Assembly (NCBI GenBank): GCA_947561715.1
Contig: OX387202.1
Location: 19,295,001 to 19,359,000, forward strand
DNA: 64,000 bases
Direction of reading: 5' to 3'
Origin: Ascidia mentula
Lineage: Eukaryota; Chordata; Ascidiacea; Phlebobranchia; Ascidiidae
Part shown: in pieces, positions 42,932 through 56,300 of the stretch
Numbering within the stretch: position 1 is the first letter of the stretch
How the letters are laid out: every line of letters starts with the position of its first letter
The notes under the pieces: generated by a model
Told to the model about the DNA's origin: nothing
Seen by the model: only the letters and a program-made list of their open reading frames with translations
Database searches by the model: none
Translations under genes and position numbers: made by a program

Positions 42932-45900
42932 TATTTGAAGCCGTGTTGCCTTTCTTCGGCAAAAACAAGACCCCATAAACCTGTATTACATTATATTCAA
43001 CGACTTTAAGGACGAGGTCTTGTTTTTCATTTGAAAGGAATCTACACACACTTCGTTCACTTGAGAGCACCAACTGCACTATTTGTTGTATTAAAAAACA
43101 GTGTAAATTTTGGCGACAAACCACCACAGTTCATAAAACGACGATCAAAGTTGTTCAACGAACCATATCGTCGACTTTAGGTTGCCAAAAAACAAGCAAA
43201 AATGTCAACTAATAACCTCTTACCTGCGATACCATTCAGCATATCTCTGTACGGTGTGTCAGCAGCATAGCCAGGCATCTCAAAGCAATATACCGAACCA
43301 CGGTCGGCTTCCGTCATCATTGTGATGACGTCGTCTTTGATGACGTAGACTTAACACGCTATGACCAAACTCAAAGCTTAGGTTGACCCTAATGCCTATA
43401 CAGCTGGAATGAAAAATGGAGTAAGAAGTCATCGTTTTTTTCTGAAGGTGCGGAAATACCCAATTGGCAACAACAAAATGTGTTGGATTGGACTTTGAAC
43501 CGAAAATTTGTGTCAGTTGTAACACCGGAGTCATGCAGATTACACTCGTAAGGCCGACAAATGCAAAGACTCGTTCACTTCACGCCATATGAAGATGATT
43601 ACGTCTACTGAATTTTTTCAACACGACTTTAAACGTGCATAGAATGGTACATGTCCTTGTCACCCATCAGCTCTTTTACCATAATGACGTAAATTGACAG
43701 AAAGTTCTCTTTTCTGCGCAAGTTTCTGTCTACTTATATGTCAATCTTAAGCAGCATAAAAACTACTTTCCAGATTTGATAAAATCAAACTAATTGCACT
43801 GATAAGTCCAGAACAATGCCCTGCATCCAAAAATAGTTACGCAAAATACATTTTAATCAGGCAACAGAATTCCCATCCTGAATGCCCTCACATAAACCAA
43901 GGGACTTCCTCAGACCTGAACGAGTTACCTGGCGTATCTAGCAAAGAGGGGGGTGTGTAAGTCAGCAAGGCCCTTCCATCCTTTTCTTTTGTCTAAATTT
44001 ACTCAGGCAATTGATTAATCATCCACTTGACACACTATGCCTGTTTGTTTCAGGACCCGGTCGTGTTTGCCGAGCAGAGCAGGCGAGGCGTTTTACAGAA
44101 ATGTCGAAAACAAACAACCTGATACGGGTCGGGACAGACTGGCTGCGACACAATGCAACACAAACGGAGAATTGCGTGGAATCAAGTTGGATCTGCATCA
44201 TATTCATATTCGCCCATCCAGTGACACTCACAAACATCGAGAGCAAAGCAGGTTTGTGCTACAACTGCACAGACGAACGCACACACTCTCTCTACCTGGT
44301 TGTCATGGAAACTGATAAAGCACAGGCGAATCGCATCCAAAAAGATCAATTGAAACGTTAATTGACCCAATGTTTCTAATATTTATGTCAACGGACCAAC
44401 AAATTTTTACACTGGTCACTGTTCAAGTATCCATCATATATATTTAGACATACGGGAGCGCCTGTACCTAATTCGGTACAACAAGGGCCAGGGCTGCCCT
44501 TGGTTTCGAATTAAAACCTTACCAGAACCTTAAATATTTATATTTCGTCTTGTGAAGAGAAATACTTTTAAACAAAATACATATGCCACTGTAACCACGT
44601 ACATAAAGATTATTCCTTTCGGCTACCAACTCCAACAGCAACATAATTATTCCATTTGCAAGCATAAAGCAGCATAATGTTATAAAATAGAGAACCGCCC
44701 GGAAAATACGGCCGTACTATGGCTAACGAGAATAAATGAACGATGTTACAAAGGGCCGTGCTTAACAAAAGCCAGGTGAGAACAAAGGGTTCACTGAATA
44801 TATTTAGAAACAGAAAACCGAAAACTATTGACAGATATTCCCGCGCAGTGAAAGGAGAGAAATGATCGCTTGAGATTGACTTAATAAACCGACGGCAGAT
44901 TGTCAGAATGAGCAGCACTTTTGACAAGGAAAAAGTCCACGTTTGCTGCCGAGGTAAATCCTTCCTTTAGCGTTTGGCATTATTTACAACGTCAATCATT
45001 AGACATGATCACAAAACAGCATTTAATCAACGCTTTAAATCAAGCGATATATTATCAACAATCACGTGTAACTTTTGTGAGCATTTGGTTCAATTCCACA
45101 AAAAACACTTTTTTTCCACAATAAGTCTCAACGCCAAACGTAACAAATGGTTAAGTATATCCCAAACATCTCTATCATATATCATGTGTTTTATACAGCC
45201 GCCATAAATGCCATAAACTCATGACGGAAAATATCGTTCAGCTGATCGGGGAGCGCGCAAGTGAGATTGTAAAATCTTTACGAGGTTTGCATTTAAGATC
45301 GAGCAAACAGGATAAACGACGGGCGAAAGTGGGCGCATAACACAATCGATAGATGTCGAGATTTGTGGGAAATTACACAAGCGTTCCTGTTAAAATGTCT
45401 CGGTTGAAATTCTGTTATATTTGGTCTTCAAAATAAAACCAGGTCCATCCGCATATTTTGTTTGTGTTATGACCTTGACATGACACTACGAGCATAAATG
45501 TGTGGTACCCTTCAGTTGTATGTAAAGCTGATCAACTAACTCATACGTTTTCATAAGTAAGTTGAGTAAAGCTAGCTTTAAAACAGAGCTGTGTTGGAAA
45601 TGCTTGTTGCGAAATATTAGGTTTATTTAGTTATGTGGAAGGCTCATGCATTTCTCCATTGTTTTTAACTTCGTTGTTGCAAACTTGCGCAATCTGTGCT
45701 GAGAGACGCGGTTGGTCTGGCGGTTTGACGATGACGCCAGTGGAAATATCGGCGGGTTCTGCTTACGCGGCACAACAAATTCACATGAGATTATAGTCCA
45801 TCTTCACTGAAATTAGCTTCGGGCCCTTTTCCGTGGACTATGTTTCTATAAATACGTTTTGAATAGGCAAACTTTAACTGTTGGCGATGCCATAGTTACA

Positions 45901-48900
45901 CAACCCGTGCTGTTTTGAAAAGAAACGTAAGTTTTTATCTTAAACATGACCTTTTAACACATCCATGACGCACAGAGAACATATGGAATACTTCGGGATG
46001 GAAATGAAGCCGAATAGGAAGCAATTAAGCACTGGGCAGCCTTGGAATTTCTTACAGTGGGCGGGGCTACGAATGAACGCTTTCCCGAGAAGCCTTTGGC
46101 AATTTGCCATAAAGTGTAGGCAACATTATTGTTGTTGTTCGTCAAACACTGAAACAACTACGACTACTGAACGAGGCAAGTTTAGGAATAGAAGGTCAAT
46201 GTTTTAAGGCATTTTTGATTTAACTTCAGGGCACACAATCGGCGAGTAAAAAATTTGAAAACTCAAACACGACACATTAAAAAACAAGCGGCAAAAAAGT
46301 AACATTGATGAAAGCCACGTGATATTTCACACTCAAGTCACAAACTCCAGTGGACGCACGCGCCTCCTAGTGGCGCAAGCTTGGTGACAACTTGACCATT
46401 CTCACAAATAAGTCTACACTCATGGTGGCGGTTTGCAACGAGTCATTTCGCAAACGAAAAAAAATCTACAAAAACGCCAATTTCTGCAATCTATACCTTT
46501 CCAGATACGAAAGAATTAAACGATCATTGCATCTAAATTAAATCAACCCAGCAAAAAGTGCGCAGACTTACACAGATTTACATCAAGGACAAAATTGAGC
46601 TTCGGCTTTCATATTCAGAATTATAAGCTCCTAGTATTTTGTCTACTTTTCCAATAATCTGACAAATATCATCAACATCCGCGTTTGAAGTTAATCAGAA
46701 CGAGCGAAGGCGCCGCAGAATGCCGCAGTGACACAAAACGAATAACAACTAGCACGCGACGTCTGTCACGACAAGGAGTGGTTACCACTTTCAGCACGAA
46801 TTAAATCCTGCTGACAGCGTTATATCTTCGCTGGCAATGCGTTTAGGTCAGCGGGAACAATGGCCACTGGCTATATGAGCAACACTTTATAACTCGTGAT
46901 TCTGACGTCACTCGTACAGCCATCTTGCAAAACAAAAATCATTCTCTTCCTTGTTGGCAGCGGAAACTGCGAATTAAGAATGCAATTGTTGTGAGAGTTA
47001 TTTTAATGCCTAAAATGCGACACTCCGAAATGCTGCAGCGCACAATTAAGGCAATATACGGTCGCTGTTATCCACAAGCATTCCAGGCGGTAAGAGTTCC
47101 CATAGGATTATAAGAAACATGTTCTGCATTGCTGCAACCATTGGTGGTGACAGAAAAACACAAACGTTGGCGATCACTCCAATGGTGACTAACCTTCAAC
47201 GATCCGGATAATATTTTAAAGCCGGTTTTACAGATCTGACTTCACCCTAAATCCACGCGAACAACTTCCAAATAAGTACTGCATAAAGTAAACAGCCAAG
47301 AGCTCGCTTGTAACTTGACATGAAAACAAAACGATAATTGTGCCTCAACCTACTTCTTGACGACAAGCATAACGTGCTATAAAATACATCTGAAGATACG
47401 TCTCAATCCTTGCAACAAACGATCGTTCAAACGCCTCAATTCTGGCCTGACGCAACCATCAACGTTATCTTCGACTATCAGCTACCGTTTGAGGCCAAGA
47501 CAACACAACCTGTCCAGATAAAAAGATACCACGGAACTTTCGACATGAACAAAGAACCAGCACGCGATCTGTGCTCAGCCAGGCGTGTCGTGACGTCGAC
47601 GAAAACAAGTTCGGCGAAGGGCTCTGATTGGATGACAATTGCCCGGTGTTAAAGGCAACGAATCGCGGATAATTGCAGGTAATATCTCGTTATTTTAACA
47701 TGAAATTGCGACTTACAAGCACTTCAGCTTCAATTAGTCGCTTGTTTGCAAAATAAGTTTTCAATCATGCTGATAACACTGTACAGTTTCATGATACATA
47801 TTCCAATCTACCACAGTATGTTATCGCCTGACAAAACGCCTCATTCATTTGATAAACACCTGATACTCTTCATATATTACGCGACTCTATAAGATTTCCA
47901 GTCCCTGTTTCTCCCATCCACATAAAAGAGGGAAATAAAGCAACCGCGTACAAGGATTTTATTGGAGGTTTTGAGCAAACATTACTTGTGGTAATCCCAA
48001 CTTGTTAAACCCTTTCAACACGCGACAACTTCGAAGGCTTGCGTGGGAATAGAGAAAGTCTCCGAATTTGTTTTTGTGCTCGTGTCCTTTGTCTTCCCTT
48101 ATATTTTAAGAGCACATGTATCTATGTACAAGGTTTTTCACCCATGGCCGACAAATCAATGGCCACAGGAGGGGGAGTTGACTGAACGCAATAAGAATAT
48201 GAAACACCCACTTAAACCACATATTAGTCAGCTAACCCCAAGCAACAAAAAATACTTTTGGATTGCACATAACTTTCACCAACGTAAACTTATCACGAAC
48301 AGGCTTGTAACCATTCGGGTAACTTTGGGATAACAACAATATTTAACAACCTCGCCGCGGACAAAAACCTTATACTCTACTCGACAGGGGAAGCACAAAA
48401 TGTCCAACATGTTCTTAAACCATTCTGCATTGTAGAAGCAAATGGGCTAATGGTGATCAGTGAGCTGCAGCTGACCGTGCCACTGTTTTGACGTATCAGG
48501 TTTCATCAGCGCAATAGTTGGTGCCTGAAAATAGTCTTGCCAACTAACAAACCATGCTGGAACTATTCTTTTAACTTTGCAGACAAGGCAAGCCATTGGC
48601 GTCAACCTGTTGGGTACCAAGTCACTGTGAAACATACACTACCTACCTGCTCTACCGATCTGCACCGGTAATATCGTAAACACGAGCATTCGAAGATTTA
48701 TAACAAACTATGGAAGCAAATATATAATGAACATGCATTGCTTACTGAACACAATTAAGTTAACTGAGAGTTATTTCCTCCTACTCTCGATAACTCATGG
48801 ATACAAACAGTGACAGACAACATGGCCATCAGTAATACATTTTGCATACTATGCAATGCATGGCTTGTAGACCGTCGTCAGATCTGTCATTGAGCTGTGC

Positions 48901-50279
48901 ATACAATGATGCAATGTTAACAGTTTCGAACAACTCTCAGTTCCATGTTATGACACATTAACGGATGTTAATACAAAAACGCAAGACACGCTACTTCAAA
49001 CCAAAGTCGTGAAACTTGATGTTCCACGTAATCCTTAACTATAAAATATATCGTTGCCCCATTACCACATAACAGAAAATTAGTAACAGTTTTGGCATTT
49101 ACGTTTAGCGCTTCTGACGCTACTGATGCAAGCACTTACAAATGGGCGTTTAGGGATTGACATATTCATCACTTCGACATTTAAGCAGTTGTGAGTTTCA
49201 GGAAGAGGACAAATATAGTCAAGATCCAAGAATATACACAGAATCCCCAAACCGAATGTGGTGGCGCACATTTAACGCATCTCACGTTTTATGATGTGAT
49301 GAAAGTTGTATGCAGGGTGAATAATATTTGTCTCTCGTTGTAAAAAGGTCATCCATTCACACGGCACGGGACATCAGCGAGACGTCCAAACTGACAATGA
49401 TTAAATTTTTTGCCAAGGCAGCTATTGCGTGGTGATTTTTCTTGCCCAGACTATTTGTTAAAACAAAAGCGCAGCCCTTCCGTGAGATGAGTAAGTTTCG
49501 CCACCAGACAATTTAATAACTTCCTCGCAAAAACATTTCGAAGTAAGAGGAATCTCATGTGCAATTAACCGAGAATATTTCCTGTTGTTAACGTTGAAGA
49601 AAGCATTGTCGATACCAACCAACATGATTATATTATCAAGCCGCACTTACGTCACAAAACCACATGTTCGCACGCGCCCCGAGAAGCACATATCTTGAAG
49701 ATCTTTTTCATTTTATGCAATGTGCTCAACAACTAAATTGTTTAGCATAAACTTAATAATTTGAATGCATTCATAACGATAATGTCACTGAATGGTTAAG
49801 AGTACTTTGTTAATGAGTCACTTGCCACTGGTGCATGGCAGCATTGTGTAAGCGGCCGGCGTGGAGCCGATACAGCTGACGCCACAATCTCGTGTTTGTT
49901 TGAGTAATATAACGGCAAAGTGGGGCGGGCAGAGCTTTTGCCGCGAAAACAAGTTGCGCAAGAACCCTAGCAGGATAAAGTTATGAAAGTTTGGCGACTC
50001 AGGAAAGGCGAAAAGTTCACTTCATCTAATGAAAATTTCCTGATTTGTTGAAGCCAACTTTTTTTTCGGTTGTGGAGTTATGACAAAAAAATTATAAAAA
50101 AATCCAAAACAAACACCAAGAAAATATTAATTTTAGTCATCAAAAAAGCAAATAGTGAAGAAAAGTAACTGTATATAACCAGCATGTATAGATTGTAGTC
50201 CACTTTGTATTATAAGAACTTCATTTTTACCAATACCTCTGAGAATAAAGAGACTGGCTCATACTATTGAAAACACTGA

Positions 50280-50330
50280 CATGTTTCATTCATTTAAAAC
50301 ATTTCGGCAAGAGGTCATGTCTTCATCAGT
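50280..50330 (-). other. Hammerhead-like motif, degenerate
   Basis: On the minus strand CTGATGA (50329-50323) is followed after 17 bases by GAAA, then by a perfect six-pair hairpin ATGTTT / AAACAT (50281-50302). This order is that of a hammerhead core and stem III. The next base after the hairpin does not suit cleavage and no stem I forms, so it looks inactive. Such motifs occur in Penelope-like elements and related retroelements. Confidence 0.25.
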
Positions 50331-52144
50331 TGAAAATGACGACGTTGGTCTATCTCCAGGATTATATGGAGCGGACCTAACTGACGGTTTATATCAACTT
50401 GCGGAAAAGAAAGTTTTTTCATCCAGCCATACACAGTTGCCGAATTAAAGCTTCAGTATATGGTAACAATATTTTTGTAAATAAGACTTGTGAAGGTGAA
50501 AAGCAAACAAAACAGTTTTCAGGCCTTGGAGCAACGTAAGAACTATATACATTAATTATTCAATCTTACCATCAGATTGTATAGTTATTGTCACATCCGT
50601 GTTGAGTTGGCCTTCCATGCTGATGCAAATTGAGGATGACTCTTGTACTCCCTCGTGTGGAAAATTTCCAACAAAGTCAATCTGGTATTATCATTTAAGT
50701 GCAAAGTGTGCAGGTCTAGCTTGTAATCAAACCTACAAAAATATTATTTCAATTACAATTATGTTTTTATGTCATTTGCTATACAAGTCATTCATGGTTA
50801 CCAAAAGTACCAAACAATGTTGTTTTTTGAAAATAAATTAACAAACAACCAAGCTCTGCACAGTTTTAGGGGAACCCCAAAATACAAGCAAATGTGATTT
50901 AACTGCAACCTTGACTGGTGTAAATTAAAAAACAGATCACACAATCTCATATACACAACATTTTACACACATAATATATGGTCCAATGTATAAGTGTTTT
51001 GTGTTTATTTACTGTGATATTCTGTTTTCACATTCAATGCACAACACACTGCGTTTTACAGATATATATTTAAAGAAGTTAATGTGCTTTTATGTGTGAT
51101 GTTATTATTCGTACCTTAAAAAGTACCTATTAAACATTTGTGGTGCCAGAATATAAATATTTTAGCCTTTCCCAAAATAAGGTACAACATACCAGACAAG
51201 AACAATCAAATGCCCACTATATTCCAAGATTTATACTTGTATACCATTAACATTAAGTAGGGTTTATATAAAAGAATGGGTAATACAATACAAGCAATTA
51301 ATCCAATTTTATTTGCAAACTTTGCAAAAGAGTAAAAAACAACAATAAATAAATAAAATATACAATCAACAGAACCAGTAATGATAAGTGGCCTGCGGAC
51401 AGGGAATATTCTGCCAACTAACATGCCCTATAAATAAAATTGACAACATAAGGTATCAGTGTCTAAGGCTTGTAATTGTCTTTGCATCCAATTGACACTG
51501 TACCTATAATTAATTTATGTACCGTGTGGTAAGGATTACCTTCCATTACAAGAGACAGATGAAATGATTTTTTTCTTTTTTTAAACAGCAAAATTTACTT
51601 TATGTACAACAAAAATATTACAAACAGCCAAAATTTTAGACATCTAATTTGTGCACATTATGGTAGGCATACCAACGTCATACAGCAGCTAATCGTTTTT
51701 AAATGTGAAATGTTTGACTCATTTTCACTCTTACACATAAACAGAAATGGGAACCATATTCGTTTGTCTACTTTATGGAAGTGGAAACAAAAGCAATTAC
51801 AAAAAACTGGGATTACACGTAACAAATAAATACTTGGCAAATATTATCAAAAAAGGTTAAATTCCCATAACCTTGTCACAACTCTAAACCTCGTTCTTTT
51901 GTTATTGTTTTTTTCAAGAAACAACTACTTTGACGGAAGAAACAAAAGTACAGTAAGATAAAAAAAAAAAAATTCCGGTTCCACCAATGGTACCTTTAAA
52001 GTTTCTTAGTAAAACAATTCCTTGTTTTTAACTGTGAATAAATATTAAATACATTTAAAGCAATAAACAGCGCAATCCAGCAAAAATCTTGCCGCCCGTT
52101 TAGTTATCAAACAGTTTGCGTAGCGCCTAAAGTGTTTTCGACTT

Positions 52145-52826
52145 GGCTACTCCAGCCCGTTGCACGTTGTTATGGTTGCTATATTACAAGGAAGATCTTT
52201 TTGATTTTAAAGTGACAAACTTTCATTTGAAGGTTGTTTTACCGTTTTTATAGGTTTTGATAGACACAAGCAAGGATATGTGTAGTAAACTTGAAACGAC
52301 ATAAGGCACTCGAAACTCAATTTTTTGGAGGTACTCATTTTTCGTGGATTTTTTTTATTTTCCACATTCCAAAACCGTTTATTGTGAGTTTCAACTACTA
52401 CGTGGCGACATGCAAAGCATATTGGTGCCATACACTTATCACTGTTTTGACACAATTTGTCAATTAGCGCATTCCATTTAAAATGTTGCTGGCCATGCCC
52501 TAGTGAATGTTAGCGTTTCAAATTTACCTCTCAGCAGAAAATTTATTTGTAGCCAAACATCCCCCAAAAAACAATCCTAACAAAATATCAGTCAAATGTT
52601 TCTTTAACTCTGAATATGCTACTATTATTTTTGTCATATTAAACTATGACGTTTTGTCGTACTCGAAGGAAATTGTGTTCAGTAGTAAATGTGCAAGAAA
52701 ATAAATGAAGCATTGAAGAATAATCCCGTATCTGTGAGTCGAATTACAGCATATGTCAACAAAAGCATTTTCTATAAAAGTGAAACAGTACAAGTTTGAA
52801 GCTTGCTGAACCATAAGATCGCAGAA
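52145..52826. repeat. Dispersed repeat R2, copy 1 (with extra 165-base block)
   Basis: Matches 63480-64000 at high identity in the same orientation, starting at GGCTACTCCAGC. Copy 1 has an additional block at 52386-52550 bounded by TTTATTGT and TTTATTTGT. No known protein was recognised in either strand. The right end of the repeat cannot be fixed because copy 2 runs off the window. Confidence 0.85.
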
Positions 52827-53328
52827 GCTTGAGACAAAAGCGCTATTGGAAATGAATGCATAGGTAACGACAGTCAAGATATTTGTTTTTTGAAAGTGGA
52901 AGTCGGGCGATTGTCTCAACCAATGAAGAAACAAATACAAGCTATGCTGAAGGAACATTCGTAAACATCTTGGACATCAAATCATGTGGCGTGGAACGTA
53001 AGACATGACTTTGAATAATAAAACAAAAAGACAGACTTTTCAAAACCACTTCAAACAAATATAAATGTGTGCAAAATATTCCTCACTCTAGCAGCAAGCA
53101 CAATTTTTAAAAAAAATGGCTTTTCCTTGTGTCAATGGTGATTATGCTAAATCAGTTATTTGCCTTGTGGAAAACCACAATAGTGTTGGTGAAATTCCAG
53201 TAAAACACTAGAGGTAACCAACTATCATATATAGGCGCCAAGAGCTAACTATTTTTCAGCAATCCTACTTGAAGAAAATGGATTTCCTTGAGACTAACGT
53301 TTCTATACGACCCCAAAACAAGCCAATG

Positions 53329-56300
53329 TTACGATTTTCCGTCGCTTAAGTTAACATCTGGCCCTGCAGTTTCATAGTCAGGCATCACTGGAGAAACACC
53401 AGCGTCAAGTAACGTCTTCCTCGCATAAGCAATCGCTTTGTTCATTTCAGTGGTCGTATGCTCGGTGTAAGGATTAAAATCCAACTTTGCAGATTTCCTT
53501 TTAAAACTTCCTTTCAGCTCCTGACTCAAGCAAGCGAGACGCTCGTCCAGGTCCTTCGGATGAAGATGTTTGTTCGGGAGGAAGTTCACCATCTTCCTCA
53601 CGTTGGATACCGGGTCCTCCACCATGTGTTCGTAGAAGATGATGAGGAACGGCTTCTTGCTCTTCAACAAGTTTTCAGGCATCGTCTTCCAATATACGAT
53701 CGTCGATTGAATGTATTTCAAGAATTCTGCGACGATATGAAATAATAAAAAATGAACCCTGCAGGTTTAGGAAAAACTCATGATAGTGGGGTTGATTTTG
53801 CGTCAAACTCCCGAGGTCGGCGAATTATCTGGGAGTAAACTTGCAGACCAGACATGATACGCCATCGATCCGTTAGGTTCTCAATTGGGTATCAAACAAC
53901 AGAGACAAACCACAGTGGTCACTTTGTTAAATACTAATCGACAGCAAAAATACACAAGACACAGCACAAGATTGCCAGTAAAATCAAACAAAAATCTTAC
54001 CGTTGTCAAATTGTTGGCGACTCGCTCTTCCCGTGTGATTCCCCTTCGTCGAAACTCGGTGGAAGTCGGCGATGAACGCGTTGTAAGGATTACGGATGAC
54101 CAGGATCACATCTTGGAGGTCCGGTTTCTTCGGATCCATCAGATGATTCTTCACAAAATCTGTTCTTCCTTCGCTGATGGGAAACATTTCTCCAAGGAAC
54201 CCTGGTGGGAAAAAGGAAATTTGTGACGTCATTGAAAAACGGCGCTCACAGAGAAATTCTCATCTGATTGGACATTTAGAGGAATTTTGACGTCTATTAG
54301 CAAACCACGGACTAGCGGACAACTAAATATCGATTAAAGGTGTGAACGTACTTGTTTAAAATAAAGCACTTATAACCTGTTTAGAAATAAAAACTTACAA
54401 CATGTTTAAAATAAAATTTTATAACGCGCTTACAAATAAAACCTTTTGTATAAACTTACCGTTCAAATGCATGATAAGTTCACCGTAAGCACTTCCTCCG
54501 TAATAACCAGTAGCTTTCTCCAGGAGGTAGCGAGTCCACGTGATCCCTGATCCTGGAGCCGACCCGAGCCAAGTCCTCACGTAACTTCCTTGTGGAAGGA
54601 TCCGAATATTTCCACACCTCTTGTCCTCTTCCAGTGTCCGGTAGCCTTGTACTGAGTTCCCACCTTCGCACTGCTTCAGTTTGTGAGTTAAATTGAATCT
54701 AGGATATGAACGTGGATTTTATTTGTAATTATTTGACGTAATTTGTCCCACACATCGGACAAGAATAGCTGTATGTATAAGGAAGTTATATTAACCGAAG
54801 CAATTAAATAAAATCTCAAAAAACAAAATAAAATCTCCATGTAAGGTAAAAACATTTCGCACTACTTTCATACAAATACGTTTTAGCTTAAACATCGTAT
54901 ATTTTTCTTTAGGTACCGCAAAAACTTGTGGCAATTCTGTAACATGTCATCGGTTCGCTTCATTCGTGTTGTAAACGTCTCATGGCGTTTGGTGTTGGAT
55001 TAAAAATCGTTTAGTTCACAAACCTCGCGTTCATGCGTCCACAGAAGCAGTCTTGGGCCTCTCTGAACAGCGCCAACGAGTGTCCAAGCACTTGGCACTT
55101 TTCAAAGCATCGAGTCGAAGAAATTGTTTGGTACAAAAGAAAACCATCGCCGCTGGTGGGCGCTGAGAAGCAGCCAATGGTCCTTTTTTCGACGAGAGAG
55201 TCATTGAACGGTGCTGCATAATACAAGAGGTTTAGGTGGTGCATGTTTTGGGGGCAATTTAGGTGTCACAGTACCAACACTTGAACTAAAGAGTTATTTT
55301 CAGTTTGAAAGAGCTTATGTTTTGACGTTTTCATGACTCACACCAACGCTAAAAAACTGACAGAAGAGTTTTTCTTCGCAACCCTTGTTTTTCAAACCTC
55401 AGTAGTGCAGGATTTTTAAGAAAAGGTTTTATGGCCATTTAACAACGTTACCCACTTTAAAACCTACTCAATAATCCTATTTGCAGATTTTATGACTTGC
55501 GCAAATATACTGACTGACTGTCAAATTCTTGAGGTCCAGGTCGTTCCAACCATTGGCAAACATAGTGTTTCCCACTAAGGTTCACAATACATGGAGCCAA
55601 TGATTATATGGATAAACGTTAGAGCCACGAAAATGTTAGGTTACGAAAATGTAACAGACGCTTCAGAAACAACCATGTCCATGCTTCCACGTTTTTGTTA
55701 CTCTACCTTCAAAACAGCCGGATTTTATTCTCAAAGCGCGGACGCCTTTTTCTCCTCCGCAATTCTCATCCAACTTGCCCGGACACGCAATATTGCACTC
55801 ATGGGATTCGCTTCTTATGTTCCCGATTTTACGGACGTCTAAATCACATGAACATATCCCACCCTTCATCAAGCCGGCATACGATCTCTTCCTGGAATAA
55901 TGAACACATGTAATGCCGACTTCTGTGTAAACTAAGTTACAGAATTATGTCAGTAAATATTTAACCAAGGGTTTGAAAACTATGACCTGTGAATGAACCG
56001 TGCACAGAAAATGTCATGAAAGACCGCAGGAATTTACCTGTGCAGGTCGGTGTTGACTGTCTTTTACCTCAACCTCAGCAAAGTCAAAAATGTGTAACGC
56101 GTCACTGACGCTTTACGCGCATTTCATGGGAGGGGATTTGGAAAATAATATTGCTTAAAATTTTGACTGATTGATAAACTTATTTTCGTACCAAGAACGT
56201 TTGTACATTGAATATAAAAGGTATAATGTTGGTAATCATCTTAATAGTAGCTTTGGCTTTTCTATTCAAAGTAATTAAAAGTATTTTGCCCAATTTTTGT

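Larger units (their letters stand above)
38424..52144. other. Large non-coding domain upstream of HNF4
   Basis: About 13.7 kb with only short open frames lacking recognisable domains or splice support. Seen inside: a hAT-type MITE (38963-39169), an HNF1-type palindrome (42919-42931), a hammerhead-like motif (50280-50330), an A-run near 41819-41832, and scattered TTACGTCA and TGACGTCA words (for example 42838 and 46905). The position upstream of a developmental regulator suggests enhancers. Confidence 0.5.

Noticed and set aside
44610-44927. 105-codon hydrophobic minus-strand frame with several possible membrane helices
   Set aside because: No family motif, no splice context and AT-rich DNA easily yields hydrophobic frames.
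47410-47652. 80-codon plus-strand frame in the gene desert
   Set aside because: No domain, no splice partners.
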